The notes under the pieces are model-generated. The model saw nothing but the letters and a program-made list of their open reading frames with translations, had not been told where the DNA came from and ran no database searches. Below are positions 51,896 to 63,972 of a stretch of DNA of 64,000 nucleotides, piece by piece (position 1 is the first letter of the stretch; the number at the start of each line of letters is the position of its first letter). The DNA is from Hyaloscypha bicolor E (lineage: Eukaryota; Ascomycota; Leotiomycetes; Helotiales; Hyaloscyphaceae). A program made the translations under genes and the position numbers. Location: contig NW_020194519.1 of assembly GCF_002865645.1 (NCBI RefSeq), forward strand, positions 250,573 to 314,572, given 5' to 3'.

Positions 51896-53612
51896 TATTG
51901 AGGAAAGAGAGAAACGGTGGGTTTAGACCTAGAAATTGGACCTCTTGTTACTTTCAGATAATCCGGAAGTTAAGAGATGCAAGAGGATAAATAAAGTTGC
52001 ATGGCTTTCGTCGATTCTATCTGCAGTAGTGCTATTGAAATAAAATATTATAACTTTTCATTATATTAATAATATACTTTTCATTATATATATATAAAAT
52101 ATTATTAAGCTCTTTCTTTACAAATTTATTCTTTTAAACCTTACTTATATTTATAACATTTTCTTAAGCTTTATCTTTATTTATAAAGCTTATATATAAA
52201 AATTTATTTTAAAAAAAACTTATATTTATATATTACTTATAATTTTAAACTAAGTTCTAAAGCTTAAAATAAGTTTAATTTTATTTATAAAAGTTATATA
52301 ATTTGAATTATTTATTTATAACTTTTAAATAAAAGCAAATAATATAAAAAAAAATTCATTTTTTCATTTTTCTATTTTTCTATTTTTCTATTTTTCTATT
52401 TTTCTATTTTTCTATTTTTCTATTTTTCTATTTTTCTATTTTTCTATTTTTCTATTTATAAGCTTACTGTGATGGCAGGAACAAAGCAATGGAACGATGC
52501 TCAAAGATCTATAATTCCAATGTCCTACAGAATCTAAAGCTAAGGAGAGAAGGAGTGAGGTGTGGCAGTGGATAAGTAGGTATGGCCAAAACCACTGAAA
52601 CGCCGAGCTTTGGAAGCGAGCTTGGTTTGAACCATAGCTTGGAACCTTAGCTGAAACCAACCCCTTTGGCTGAAACCAACCATGTGACACCAGCCGTCAC
52701 ACTTACAAAGCTTTTTCTTCTTATTTATTTAACTCTTTTTATTACCTTTTTTTCAGTAGCTCTGTATATATATTCTTCTTTTAAAACTAGCTCTTTAACT
52801 TATAATATAAATTCGCGCTTACGATTTTCAAAGGGCCTTGTGCGAAGATCCCGAGCTAATTGGCGCGTGATTTTGACTAATGGAAAATGTGAGGGCAAAG
52901 AGCAGTGTTTTGGACTGCGAACTTAACAACTTCGACGAGACCGGGTCTATAATGGGTGTGATTCGTCCAGTAAGGGTTGTAACCCGTGCAGATGGAAGTG
53001 GTAGAGGAAAGGCAGTTCAACCAGGGAATCGGGAATAGACGACAACTATTACTTGTATCAATAGTGAAGGCTGGAACGTTCCTCCATTTTTGGTAGTTTA
53101 AGGGAGAAGTCATCTTGCGAATTAATTCGACTCAGTTCAACCACATGGCAATATACTTGAATCTCTGACAAGATTATAAGCAGGTTCGCTCCTATCTAGA
53201 CGAAAAGAGCGTCGCATCTATCCATATGTTATATATAGCATGTGCGGGATCATTAGTCGCTCTAATTCCAGGTACCGATCCGCGCTGTAACCTTATGTAA
53301 CTTTATACATCGTAACGGCTACAATGCTGATGATGATTGCCTCTATAGCAGTGAGGCCTTAGAACTCGAATGATATGACTCGCTCGCCAAAGACTTACCT
53401 AAGTCGATCAGTAGGTGTTGCTGACAAATCGCCAAAAATCCAGCTGCCTGGCTGTGCCATAGGTGGGATGAAGACTCGTAAAGATACCCTTTAGAGATAT
53501 CCGTAACGCCAACTCCTGGGGCTTCTTAGGAAGACATAAATCCACGACTAATTCTTACTTGCTGTTTTCGCCTATCACATCAATATTCTCACCAGAAAAC
53601 AGCTCTGTCGGC
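51896..53612. other. AT-rich intergenic region
   Basis: No gene seen. 52035-52460 is extremely AT-rich with TTATATTTATA-type words and ends in an 8-bp microsatellite. Short ORFs at 52436-53113 look like chance. The right end must hold the acetyltransferase promoter. Confidence 0.4.
52368..52456 (+). repeat. Microsatellite (TATTTTTC)n
   Basis: About ten nearly perfect tandem copies of TATTTTTC at the right edge of an AT-rich block. Confidence 0.9.
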
Positions 53613-54251
53613 ATGCCTCTCATCTTACGCCGGGCGACAGCAGCGGACGCCTCAGCCCTAACAGAAATTTACTTCTCAGCATTTTCACTCGACGCCGCCT
53701 CTCTAGTTATCTTCCCTCGTGGCCCCGCTTCATTCAAATGGTGGTACGACAGCGTGATTGAAGAAATGCAAGGCACTTGTTCAAGCTTCGTCTGTGTATA
53801 TGACTCCTCATCTCCCAATCAAAAAATCGTATCATACGCCAAATGGAACAATCCATCAGCCCCTGTAACAACCAATTTACCGGAATGGCCTCAAGGTTCA
53901 GATATAAAGATTGCCAACCTCTTCTTTGGAAATCTTCTTGAGCAGCATGCAGAGCGGATGAAAGGGCGGAAGCACTGGTATTTGGAGGTTATTGCTACGA
54001 GGCCGGAGTATCAGGGGAAAGGAGCTGGGGGACAGCTGATCAGGTGGGGTCTTGAGAAAGCGGATGAGGAGGGAACGGAGACATATTTGGAGGCGAGTCC
54101 GCATGGAAAGCCCATCTATGAACGATATGGATTTCGGGAGGTGGATAGATTGGTAGTGAATTTTGAGAAGGAGGTTTTGGGGGAGAAGGAGTTTGTGGAG
54201 GTGTTCATGCTGAGGCCCATTACTGCTCAAAAAGGTGAGAAACGGTCGTAA
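53613..54251 (+). CDS. GNAT-family N-acetyltransferase
   Basis: Transfers an acetyl group from acetyl-CoA to an unknown amine. 212 residues from ATG 53613 (MPLILRRATAADASALTEIY); the frame extends upstream to 53559 but the GNAT beta-1 strand starts here. Visible motifs: LEVIATRPEYQGKGAGGQLI (motif A, the Q/RxxGxG/A acetyl-CoA loop), then TYLEASPHGKPIYERYGF (motif B), a pair typical of fungal GNAT proteins. No targeting signal. No obvious functional link to neighbours. Confidence 0.87.
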   Translation: MPLILRRATAADASALTEIYFSAFSLDAASLVIFPRGPASFKWWYDSVIEEMQGTCSSFVCVYDSSSPNQKIVSYAKWNNPSAPVTTNLPEWPQGSDIKIANLFFGNLLEQHAERMKGRKHWYLEVIATRPEYQGKGAGGQLIRWGLEKADEEGTETYLEASPHGKPIYERYGFREVDRLVVNFEKEVLGEKEFVEVFMLRPITAQKGEKRS

Positions 54252-54573
54252 GAACTCACGTTGAACGGGCAGTTGAAACAGTTAGATTAGTAGACACTTC
54301 GCTCCAACCTATCCTGATATTTTTCTAAGCAATTGACTTCAATTCTCGGAAAACCAGTGTCTGACCCATATATCAGTCCCTTTATTGCAGAGCGCCAAGG
54401 CACGCTCCGTCTCACGCCCTTTCTATTTTGAGGAACCATTTGCAGAAGTTCCAAGGACTGTAGTCGTCTATTCGTATGCTCAAAATCCAGAAATACTCCT
54501 GAGCCCTAGAGATTAGAGCCGGCTGAGCGCGGCAGTATGGAGGTTGGGAGCGACGGTCTCGGGCGATTGGGGC

Positions 54574-54771
54574 TTAAAATAGAGCCTGGCAAATACGTCC
54601 GCAACCGAACGCAATTAACCCAAAGAAACACAACAGAGGAACATAGACGTTTAAGTCAATGGTGAGATACCCTTGGACAGCGGCAGACATACCGGTGAAG
54701 CCTGGGAACAAGAAGTCCAGGATCGAGGCTTGAGCGTCCGAGAATGTTTGAATTGCTAGGGAACTAGACAT
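54574..54771 (-). pseudogene. N-terminal fragment of a BCS1-like AAA ATPase
   Basis: 65 codons (MSSSLAIQTFSDAQASILDF..., FPGFTGMSAAVQGYLTIDLN, then a membrane helix) match the N-terminus I recall for fungal BCS1-like mitochondrial chaperones. The frame ends at GRICQALF-stop just after the helix. No AAA domain (Walker A) follows downstream, so this is a truncated copy. Confidence 0.55.
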
Positions 54772-55699
54772 CGTGCTAATTCTGGGAGTTCTAAAGCTTA
54801 TCTCTACTAATACTAGGACCTTAATAGGCTAGGGGCACGCGACAGCGTACGGAGTATATGCGCATACCTTGAGTGCACGAGCGTGCCTTGAGGATATACT
54901 TTTTAAGCGATTACAAGGGGCAAGAGAGGGACGTGCTTCTTGCCCACCTTTTATGCGCGTGCCAGGGGCTAAAGAATAGCTGAAAAGAAAGCCTTACTTT
55001 ACAATAAAATTGTGCGGGGAAAGGGGCTAGAAGGGAATCAAATTCTCAAATACATAAGCACCTGTTCTAGGGTCTGCCCAGAGAGGGTGCTTATGCATCT
55101 AAAAAAGAGTCGAGATCAAAAATTACCGCTTTGAGCATATACCCATGTTTTAGGAATGGGAAGGGAGCAGAACAGGGAGGGGGTACAGGGGTTGGCAGGG
55201 GCAGACTCCTTTTATATCTATTATCATAAGAGAATGTTATTGTGCCGTGTTATCACTTCAACACTTTAACCTTATTCCAAGAGAAAGGCCTCCATATATG
55301 AATATAAGAACCCATTCGATGCTCTTTTGGCCCAATTTTTCCCCCTCCCCACTTGATTACTTACCTGCCCTACAGTTCTTTCAAAACATTTCAAATATTG
55401 TAAAGTACACTCACGATTAAGCGAGAGTTTTCTTAGGGATCAGGGATTGCATCTGACTCACACAAATAGGGGCGCGGCGCGTGCCATGCATGCCAGCTGC
55501 ACAGCCCCACAAATTCTGGCTATAAGAACAGAGCATTCCCCAGCTTTTCCTGGAACAGTACTTCGCTTCCTAAAGTCTCCGAAGCAGTTTGGTCCAGACA
55601 AACTCAATTGCGCCACCGCCGTGCAACGTGGTGGGCAGTCTATAGAAACCTGAATAGAATAGAAAACACAATTGAAATTAGTCCCATCTAAATTTAAGG
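54772..55699. other. Intergenic region
   Basis: No gene seen. It contains a perfect 10-bp inverted repeat CATAAGCACC/GGTGCTTATG (55053-55062 and 55086-55095) and two copies of a CGTGCCTTGAGGATAT/GCGTGCCAGG-type word, possibly a small repeat remnant. The right part is upstream of the NACHT gene. Confidence 0.35.
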
Positions 55700-58600
55700 A
55701 TGGCGACTGGATTGTCGGCCGGTGTGGTTGCTGAGATGACGGTGAACTTCCTTGATTCCATGGTAGAGCTGTACCAGGCTCGGCAAAAATACCTAAATTT
55801 CCGGTATCGATAGGTATCGATGCCAGAATCGTAAGGTATCGATAGTATCGATAGTAGTATCGATTCCCTGAACCTAATTTTCCCCTTTAATCACAATTAA
55901 CTTTCGAACTACTTCCCTTATAAGAAAATTTTTGGTAGCGCAAATATTCTCCTTAATTTAGGCTTTCTATCTAGCTACTTATCTTATACTTTAGGCTAGA
56001 ACTAATCTCAATGCGGCCATTTTAAGTAAAAATGAGCTTTTGAGATTTTCGTGAGGCTCACTTATATATTTAGTGCCTTGATAAGAAATACGAATACGGG
56101 GCTTAATTCTCCGAATACGAGAGGTATTTTAAATTTAAGATATTATTAAATTTTATTAATAATAGTAAATAAATTTTTTAATAGAAACACTAGAAATTAA
56201 AGGAATTATATATGAATATATTCTTATATAAATAAAATAATAAAATAAAGAGATAATTTTTAGGGTAAGAATCGATAAGGTATCGATACGTATCGATTCT
56301 TACGATACCTGAAAAATACCTAATACTATCGATACCGGTATCGATGCCTCAGGTATTTTTGCCGAGCCTGAGCTGTACAATGCTGCTGTTGCAATCCACA
56401 ACAACCACCCATATGGAAATTGCGACATCTCCCAGCTCTCCACTAACCTTGCGGTCACGGTAGAGCGACTCTATGCTGAAATCAATCAAGACGGCAATGC
56501 AGTTTTTCTCCCCCGCACCTGCGTCAAGCTTGGTCAGCATGTTTTGGTTCGGCTTCATCGAGTGCAAGCATATGAGATGTCCAATGGCCCCCGTGCGGAT
56601 TTGCGCATCGCCTGGCCAGCCGCAGCGGTCGAGGCTCTCGGCGAGCGAATCCAAAGTCTGCAGGATCTGTGGTCCCTTACTTTCCCGTGAGTAGCTATCG
56701 GATTTAGTGATTAATACATGTCTGAGTCTTGAATAGTTCCGGACAACTGCCACTTCAGAAGCTCACTCGTCTCCGGGCTACAAGTGCAACAGAGAAAAAT
56801 GGCAAGAACACCAGGAACCAAAGCGTGCTGCCAGTCACGGAGAAAGTTGACCAGCTAAATGGATCTTCGAGCCCGAAACCGGCAGAGAAATCAAGCACCA
56901 TTTTGCGACCTGGCTAACAATAGATGACCTGGGTCCTATATACTGGATCAGCGGCAAACCAGGCTCAGGAAAGTCAACTCTTTTTCGATTCCTGTTCGGA
57001 CACTCCAGGACAAATACTTGTTTGAAATCATGGGCTGGTGATCTCCCCATCTCCAAAGCGGGCTTCTTCTTCTGGACGAGTGGGTCTAAAGAACAGCGAT
57101 CTCAGGCGGGCTTACTCAGATCTCTCCTCCACCAGCTTCTCTCTGACAATAAGGCGATGATGCCGAAGACTTTCCCTGATCTATGGCAGAAGATGCAAAT
57201 ATTGACGACGAGGGAAAGGATCGGGCTGTCTCTCGAGTGGGACTCATCGGAACTCATGCGTGCATTCCGCTCCTTCGTGGACGCGGCGGTAGAGAGCTCT
57301 AAGATCTGCCTATTTATTGACGGCCTCGACGAGTTCGACGGGAATCACCTTGTGCTCGTTCAGTTCTTTCAGAGTTTGGGAAAAGGACCGCATGGCGGCA
57401 GAGTCAAGATGTGCCTTTCTTCGCGTCCCTGGGCCGTTTTCGAACGCTCCTTCCAGCCATCCGTTCCTAACCTCAAATTGCAGGAGCTGACTTATCAGGA
57501 CATGTATGGCTATGTCTCTGATACGCTTAGCGCTGATTCTAAGATCGGAGGTTGTCTAAAGGAAAATTCGGAATTCAAGGACACCCTCTTCGACGAGACT
57601 GTTCAACGGGCAGACGGAGTCTTCCTCTGGACTAGGCTTACAGTCAGCAAGTTACTGAAAGATTTCCAGCCAAGCCTCGGTTTCCATGACCTGCAAGCCA
57701 TTGTTGAAGAGCAGCCAACGGAGCTGGAAGACCTCTTTGAAAAGCTCCTCTTCTTCGAGCAGGACGCCGTTGAAAAATCTGAGACGGCCAACATGTTCCG
57801 GCTAATCACCGCCAGAGAGACTGCTGCAAGTTTCATCAACGACGAAACTGCTAACTTTCTGAATGTCTGGGAGATTGCACTCGCCCTAGATTCCGACGAT
57901 GATTCACTTGCGATATCTGACAATGAGGTGCAGCAGGCAAGCGACGAGGAGGTTCAGGGCAGGTGTGAGAATACATGCACTCGAATCGAAGACCGGTTCA
58001 GGGGCCTTCTTGGTATTTTCCCTCAACGCCAAGGGGCAAACGAGCGAACTACTAGCATCGAGACTCAAGATGAAGAGAATTCATCCGGCTCCACTCGCAG
58101 AGTGGCTGGACACAAAGTCACTTACATCCACCGAACCGTACGTGACTGGCTCATGGACGGTGACGGGGTGCGCGAGCTCCTCATCAGCAAATCTTCGGGT
58201 ACTTTTGATCCTCACCTTCGGCTCCTAAGGGCCGGAATAATGGCTTTTAAGATGCCTGTCGAGAGGCCATGGCGTCGGCGATGGCTCAATGACAGGTGGC
58301 CACAGATTACCGTGTGTATGACACATGCGAGGAATGTCCAACCTAGCCAAACCCTTCTGCAACGGCAGTTTCTGAATGAGCTGGACGAGGCCATTGGGTG
58401 GTACTGGATTCCAAGACTTGGAGACCCCACTGACCATTGGGCGAAGCACGTGTTTAATAGCTACGATGTACGGACGAAGGCGCCTCCAATACGTGAGCCT
58501 TATTTATACCTTGTTGCGAAGTTTGGAATTGCCAATTACGTACCGGAAGAGTTGGAGGGCTTGGTCTTGGGGGACATTTCAGCTTCCCTCGAACTAACAT

Positions 58601-59217
58601 CGAAAGAAGGAGGAGAAATCAAGGAGAACGAGGTGATCGATCAAGAGGTGGAGGAGAGAGATAAAGCTGGGAAAGGAGAGCAAGGAGAGCAGGACGAAGA
58701 TGAGGAAGATGAGGACGAACAAGGCGGAGAAGAGGAAGAAGAAGACACAAGAGAAGGAACACCCCTCCTCTCCTACGCAACCGAGTACATCTGCTCCCGC
58801 CAAAACAGCATCTACCCACTATCCTCTCTCTCCTTCATTCGCGCTCTCCTTCAAATTCCTTCCCGCCATAACCCCGGTCCAAACCACACTTACACCGATT
58901 TCATCCCTGCCGGAGCCCAGAACACCCCCTGGGTTGCCCTTCTCCAGCACCTCCGTCGCGGCCACCGTCGAGGCTGGATCGCGCACCTTGACATTGACCC
59001 ACAAGGTACCACTCGTTGGGCTGAGATTGTGAGACTGTTTTTGGACGCTGGAGCGGATGTTGGTGCTGTTGTTTCAGCGGATCGGTGGCATCCGGAGATG
59101 AGCGCGCTCGAGGTTCTGGAAATGCTAGAAAATGAGTATTGTGCTACCGAGATGTGCGGCTTGAGGAAGCAGCTAATCAAGAAACAGGAGGAGCGCAGAG
59201 ATTTTGGAAGTATATGA
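55700..59217 (+). pseudogene. NACHT-type STAND NTPase, split by a hAT-like element
   Basis: STAND proteins of this type are fungal NLR-like signal-transducing NTPases, often tied to non-self recognition. ATG 55700 starts MATGLSAGVVAEMTVNFLDS; removing the 596-bp element and one 8-bp duplication restores an open frame through VTVERLYAEINQDGNAVFLP and RLHRVQAYEMSN to a donor near 56690 (GTGAGT, acceptor 56736). After it one frame runs to a stop near 56916. The NACHT frame, open from about 56851 to 59217, follows: WIFEPETGREIKHHF, Walker A GKPGSGKST (56952-56978), Walker B CLFIDGLDEF (about 57310) and SSRPW. A later conserved block is TYIHRTVRDWL; the tail has an acidic EDEEDEDEQGGEEEEE run. The two frames do not connect near 56850, so the present gene is probably dead, though the NACHT ORF is intact. 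Confidence 0.75.
55775..56370. mobile_element. Non-autonomous hAT-like element 2
   Basis: Starts CAGGCTCGGCAAAAATACCT and ends AGGTATTTTTGCCGAGCCTG, perfect 20-bp inverted repeats of a classic hAT type. Flanked by AGCTGTAC at 55767-55774 and again at 56371-56378 (8-bp duplication). The 596-bp interior is AT-rich, has many GGTATCGATA/TATCGATACC palindromic words near both ends and no ORF. It interrupts the first exon of the NACHT gene. Confidence 0.9.
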
Positions 59218-60717
59218 GGTTATGCAGGTCTAGCTACAGGTACTTTTCCTACAACAGCTATTTCCACATCCAAATGTAGATATGAGTATTCTCCATTTCC
59301 GTCTTTGGACATGAGATTGCTGCTGTTTTATCGTGAGTGGTGGGTTAGTAGGCTTAAGCCGAGGGTCAGCATTCTTGACCACGGCCTGAGCATGCACACA
59401 AGAGCCATTTTAGGGCCCGGACAGTCCCCAAGGAGGCCCCTTTTAGCTCCCTTAAGGCTGGGCTACGCTTTCCTCGTCTTACCTCTACAGGAGGGATGCT
59501 ACCGCGCCACAGGAGCTTTGAAAGAAATTCTTCCGGGCCTAATAACTGAGGTCAAATAATCTTTACGGAGTAAAATGGAGCCGACAGACGCTGATGTCAT
59601 GGAACCTCGATCCGGTGGCGCAAACCCCGCGTTTCCTCTGGTAGCATGTTATAACTACGCGCCCTCCTCGAACATGAAGCGTTCAATTTGTTGAGTCTCA
59701 CTTGGAACACTCACCCACCAGAGAGCACCCGCAAGTTGTTCGCCCCATATTCCCGGATCCTCGACCAACTTCCCAAAGCCAGCACGAGCGCTTTCAGCCG
59801 AAGTTAGCAGAGTTACGCTGAGGCTTTCCTCGGCTCCTTCAATCCCACTATCCAATAGTATTTAACAGGACGACCTCTTAGAGATAAACACTCACGTTGA
59901 CAAGGGAACTGGTTGTATCACTAACTGTTAACTCTAGGCCAAGGCTAAGATTACGCTATTCGGCACATCCCTTGGGGGTCTTAAAAACTACTCTTGGCGT
60001 CCAGACTTCGTCCTGCTGGCTCTTCTATCCTAGCCACGATTATCTCCGGGCGTAGGTCTAGAAGCCTTTCTACCAGGTTAGATATTTTTTCGAATAACAA
60101 TCAGCCGGTAATCGAAATTAGGAGGATATTTGGCTTGTTCTGAACCTTCGGTTTCGATCGTTGGCCTAAGAAGGATAACGCGGGGCCTTTAAAAGAGAAA
60201 GACTAGGACCTCGTGTGCCCCGGAAGGGTTTTGCTTACGTTAGGCCAGTCTGCCGTCAGTGTTGGGGTCGTGGTGCGCTGTCGCACTTAGCAAGCCTTAC
60301 GCGTACATGGCTCCCAACCTCCCCCAACAACAAAAAAAGAAACCAAACTTCTGAATGCCAAATGAAGAAGGGATCTCTTATATTTAGTCTAAACGACGTA
60401 AAGGTGTGTATATTACATTTATTGTCTAGCATAAGAGATAAATCTACTGCACAAATCTTTTTTCCTCTTTAATACCCGCAATTCTCGCTTATTAAAGGAG
60501 AAACAAGAAAAGACAGGGATCTTTAGCGAATTCTCCCCCTATCCAACTCCCTAAGGAATACGTCCTATATTACAAATCACCAAATCACCACACAAAAGTC
60601 TCCACCAAGAACTGGAAGAATTTCAAACCAGGGATGGGAACCAAAAACAGCAGGCAGAAACAAACACACAACCCCACCGTCTCCACTCTACTCCGACTTC
60701 TTCCTCCCCGCCTCTAA
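59218..60717. other. Intergenic region with a gene fragment
   Basis: No complete gene. A minus-strand frame at 59655-59855 without an ATG (SLSVTLLTSAESARAGFGKL, then GEQLAGALWWVSVPSETQQI and stop) looks like a leftover C-terminal exon of unknown family. 59395-59560 and 60000-60500 have repeat-like composition. The 3' end of the membrane-protein gene lies at the right edge. Confidence 0.4.
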
Positions 60718-62756
60718 TTAACTCTCCGCCCCCAAACTCTGCTCATACATCCTCTGCTTAAACGCCGCCATAATTGCAAACGGGACCCACAGATCCTCGT
60801 ACACACCAACACTGACTCCTTCCTCACCTCCATCTTCCTGGACACACATATCCAGTCTCTGTCTGCCGTGTCCGAAGGACGCCGTGCGCATGATGAGTTG
60901 ATGATCTAGCGGGACGGGGTTCTTGGAATCCCAGGGCTCGTTGAGAGTTTTGCGGAATGAGTCTTGCTCGGCTGGGAGGAGGGTGGGAGGGCCGCCCGCG
61001 ATGGAAGTACGCCAGTAGGGAGACAGGTTCTGGTAGATTTTCACGAAGGGTTCTTGGTCATAGTCGTGGACGAATTGATGCATGTTTGCAATTCCGATGT
61101 TGAGTTCTGGGATGAACATGTGCTTTTGAGTGGCACTGACTGCCGTGAAACTGCCAACGCTGATTAAGGCTTCCGAGACAGGGTGGAAGGTGGGCAGTTC
61201 GGTAGCTGAGTCCTTGTAGTTGTAGGCGAGGTACTCGTTCTCTGTGTCGGACGTGTTGAGCTTCAGGATCCGGTAGAGGTTGTTTGGGATGTCGACGTCG
61301 ATTGCGAGGTGTTGGAATTCGTCGTCGGGGGACGTGGGGGTAGTGCGTGAGATGGAGAGGCGTTGGTAGAATTCGAAGTGGTTTATGACTTTGGCGATGT
61401 TCTTTACACCTGGTCCCAAAACGGGCTTGAGAACGGGCTTGAGGTGGGAGCCAAGATACATGTCATAAGCTGGGATGTTAGAGGACAAGCTTTTGACATC
61501 GAATTTTCCGGCTAGGACGGCGTTAGTGAGATATTTAACAGGGGAGGGGTGAGAGCAATACTCACAGGTATACATTGCAACCCTAGTGTTGAAGCCGTTG
61601 CAAGTACTTTTCATCTGATTGTACCAGGCGATATCAGGACCACCCGCAAACCTACTCACGGTTAGCTTGCTTTAAATCCCCTTTAGATATGTGTAAACTT
61701 ACCCAATGACCGGTAGAATCCAAATTCCAACACAGATAAAGAACAGAAAGATTGCGCCGAAGTTCTTGGTAACCCCCTTGAGGTCGCGGTTCGTCTCTCG
61801 TGAGTTGAGGTTCAGAGTGTTGACGAAGAAGTCCGCCGCTCCTTTGAAGAGCGTAGACAAAATAATGAAGGTAGAAGGCAGAACAACCGACACCCCCGCT
61901 ATCGCGAGACCCAACCTTTCATAGCACAAGGCGCTCTTGGTGATCTCAGGGTACTTGAACGGTTTCGTCCACCAGCCAATATGAAAGTATAACAAGATAG
62001 CCATCAAAGCATAACCGATAACCAAAATGACAAACAGGGAGATCAGGCCTCTGAATGAGCCCGTCGATTGTTGCCGAGCCCGAGTCCAGAATTGATTCCA
62101 TGCCGTGGGAGTCGGGGGGGTGACTGGATGGCCAGCGCAGGAGGGAGAGCACGGAACATTACAAGGTCCAGGATGGCACAGCTTGAGACAAGGTTTCCTT
62201 TCCCCGTGTGGACAAGCACTAGCTCGATCGCAAGCATCAAGACACGCATTCGGTCTTTCACTCGACATTGGACCCAGAAGACCGAACGAATGTTTCTGAC
62301 ACCAACATCGCGCCTTCGGCTCTGGACACTCGACGGCACAGCTCGGGCATTTCCATTTTCCAAGGGCGAGAAGAGCGGAAAGGATGGCGTTGCGGCTGCT
62401 AGCTTCAGCCCAAGATTTGGCGCAGCGGAAGTGGTTTACGTTGTAGCATTCTGGGCAGTGCCAAATGCTGTATTCGTAGGCGTTGCCTGGGGTGATGGGA
62501 TCGAGGCAGATTGAACAGGTGTAGCTGGTTTGATCAGTTTCTAACGTGCGACAAGGACTGGATTAAACACTTACTGTCCATTTCTAATGTCCTCAAGGAT
62601 TCGTTCTCCGCGGTCAGGATGGGTTGACTGGCGGAAGCCATTCCGCCGTTGCGTTTCGGTGGAACGACGAGGCATATCTTCGAGGGGCGTGCCTCCTGCC
62701 TCTGGATCAGAGGAGGCACTTGAGTTTGAGCGGCTAGCAGACCATGGATATTTCAT
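60718..62756 (-). CDS. Zinc-finger (RING/NF-X1-like) transmembrane protein
   Basis: I cannot name it. Model complement(join(60718..61511,61566..61651,61703..62524,62575..62756)), 627 residues, all phases agree; intron 3 has branch CTCACTAAC. The N-terminus is Ser-rich and polar. Residues about 62-110 contain YTCSICLDPITP...WHCPECYNVNHFRC and KWKCPSCAVECPEPKARCWC, a RING-like double CxxC pattern. Then comes CPHGERKPCLKLCHPGPCN, an NF-X1-type finger. Two or three membrane helices follow: SLFVILVIGYALMAILLYFH, then GLAIAGVSVVLPSTFIILST, and IFLFFICVGIWILPVIG. The C-terminal 290 residues are soluble and end in a short polar tail. A membrane-bound ubiquitin-ligase-like role is inference. A start at 62822 in the same frame is possible. 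Confidence 0.78.
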
Positions 62757-63972
62757 TTTGATGGCTGACGTTTCACGATGGCCTGTGCAGAAGGAAAAGA
62801 ACGATTGTGGGCTACCTTCCAAGGAAGGTGGTTGTCAGGCGGGGGAAATAAACTTGATAGCTTCAAACACCCAATAATTGGGCATCTAGACTTTAAAAAG
62901 GGCTGGAATAAACTGTGTGAGCTAAATGCACTAGTACCCAACTCACATAAACTTGCAGTGACAGTTTCTAGAGGTTCTTCGGGACTTCGATGACGATATG
63001 CTATCCCGTCGTGGAATAGGTCCCGTTAGATATTTGAACGATCCAAGACCTAAAGTTCTAGTGACCTATCATATAAATGCATGGGTGGGAGGATTTCGGG
63101 CCCCTAATAGGGTATAATCTTGACAGCTTCTAGTGTACCAAACATGAAAAGGTAGCGAACCGACAAATTGGAGAACGGTACGTCACCTAGAGGAAGGCTG
63201 GGACCCGTCTCGGCCCCGAGGCAATTCAAGAGACATTGGCACTGATTATAGTATGTCTAGATGCTCGCCGGTGCCATTTTTGAGGAGGGTTGAGGGGTTG
63301 GATATCACATTAATGCGAAGCAGAGAAGTGCCCCTTGTCGCCAGCGAAAATGACGTCGTCGTGAGGGTATTCTCGCGACAGAGTAGGAGACAATGGTCTG
63401 CACATGTGTGGCGCAACGGTGGTTGTTGTGCTTCGTATGATTAAATTATGGGGTTGCTGTAGTGAAGGAAAGGATTGTCGTGGAAGACCTCAATCTCGAT
63501 GCGAGGAAGGAACCTTCGTGTCACGTGATACTTGAGAAGATGCAGATCGGCACAAAGCGCTCTCACTGCAATGAAAAAGAAGCGAGAACCAGGATGTGAA
63601 ACCCTGAGGTAGCTTTACAGATGTGGGGCTTGGTTAGACTAGGGTAGGTAGGCTGTCTCTCACGTGACTGGAACATCTCCGTCCATTCGTTCAGCGTTTT
63701 CCATTTCGCCCTGTTTTTATTCCTGGCAGGTAGGAAGAGACGTGAACATCTCGAATTTAATAAAGGATTGGGAAAAGAAGACCTCAGAACTTCTGACGTA
63801 GGAAGGAAGAGGGGAGGAAAGTAAGAGGAAGGGAAATTGATCAGGAACGTTGGAAACAGCGAGGAGAGAAGATTGAGTGTTCCACATGCAATGTGGCTGG
63901 TATTTGTTTTGAACTTTTGATCTATCCTCTTTAGCCCTCAGATCACTCCTCTCTCCTCGTCTCCATCACCGG
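62757..63972. other. Intergenic region
   Basis: No gene seen. Short ORFs lack motifs. Near the window end (63900-63970) the plus strand is CT-rich, as in many fungal promoters. Confidence 0.4.

Noticed and set aside
58594..58819. Minus-strand hydrophobic ORFs near 58.7 kb as membrane proteins
   Set aside because: They are the reverse complement of the acidic Glu-rich tail of the NACHT ORF.
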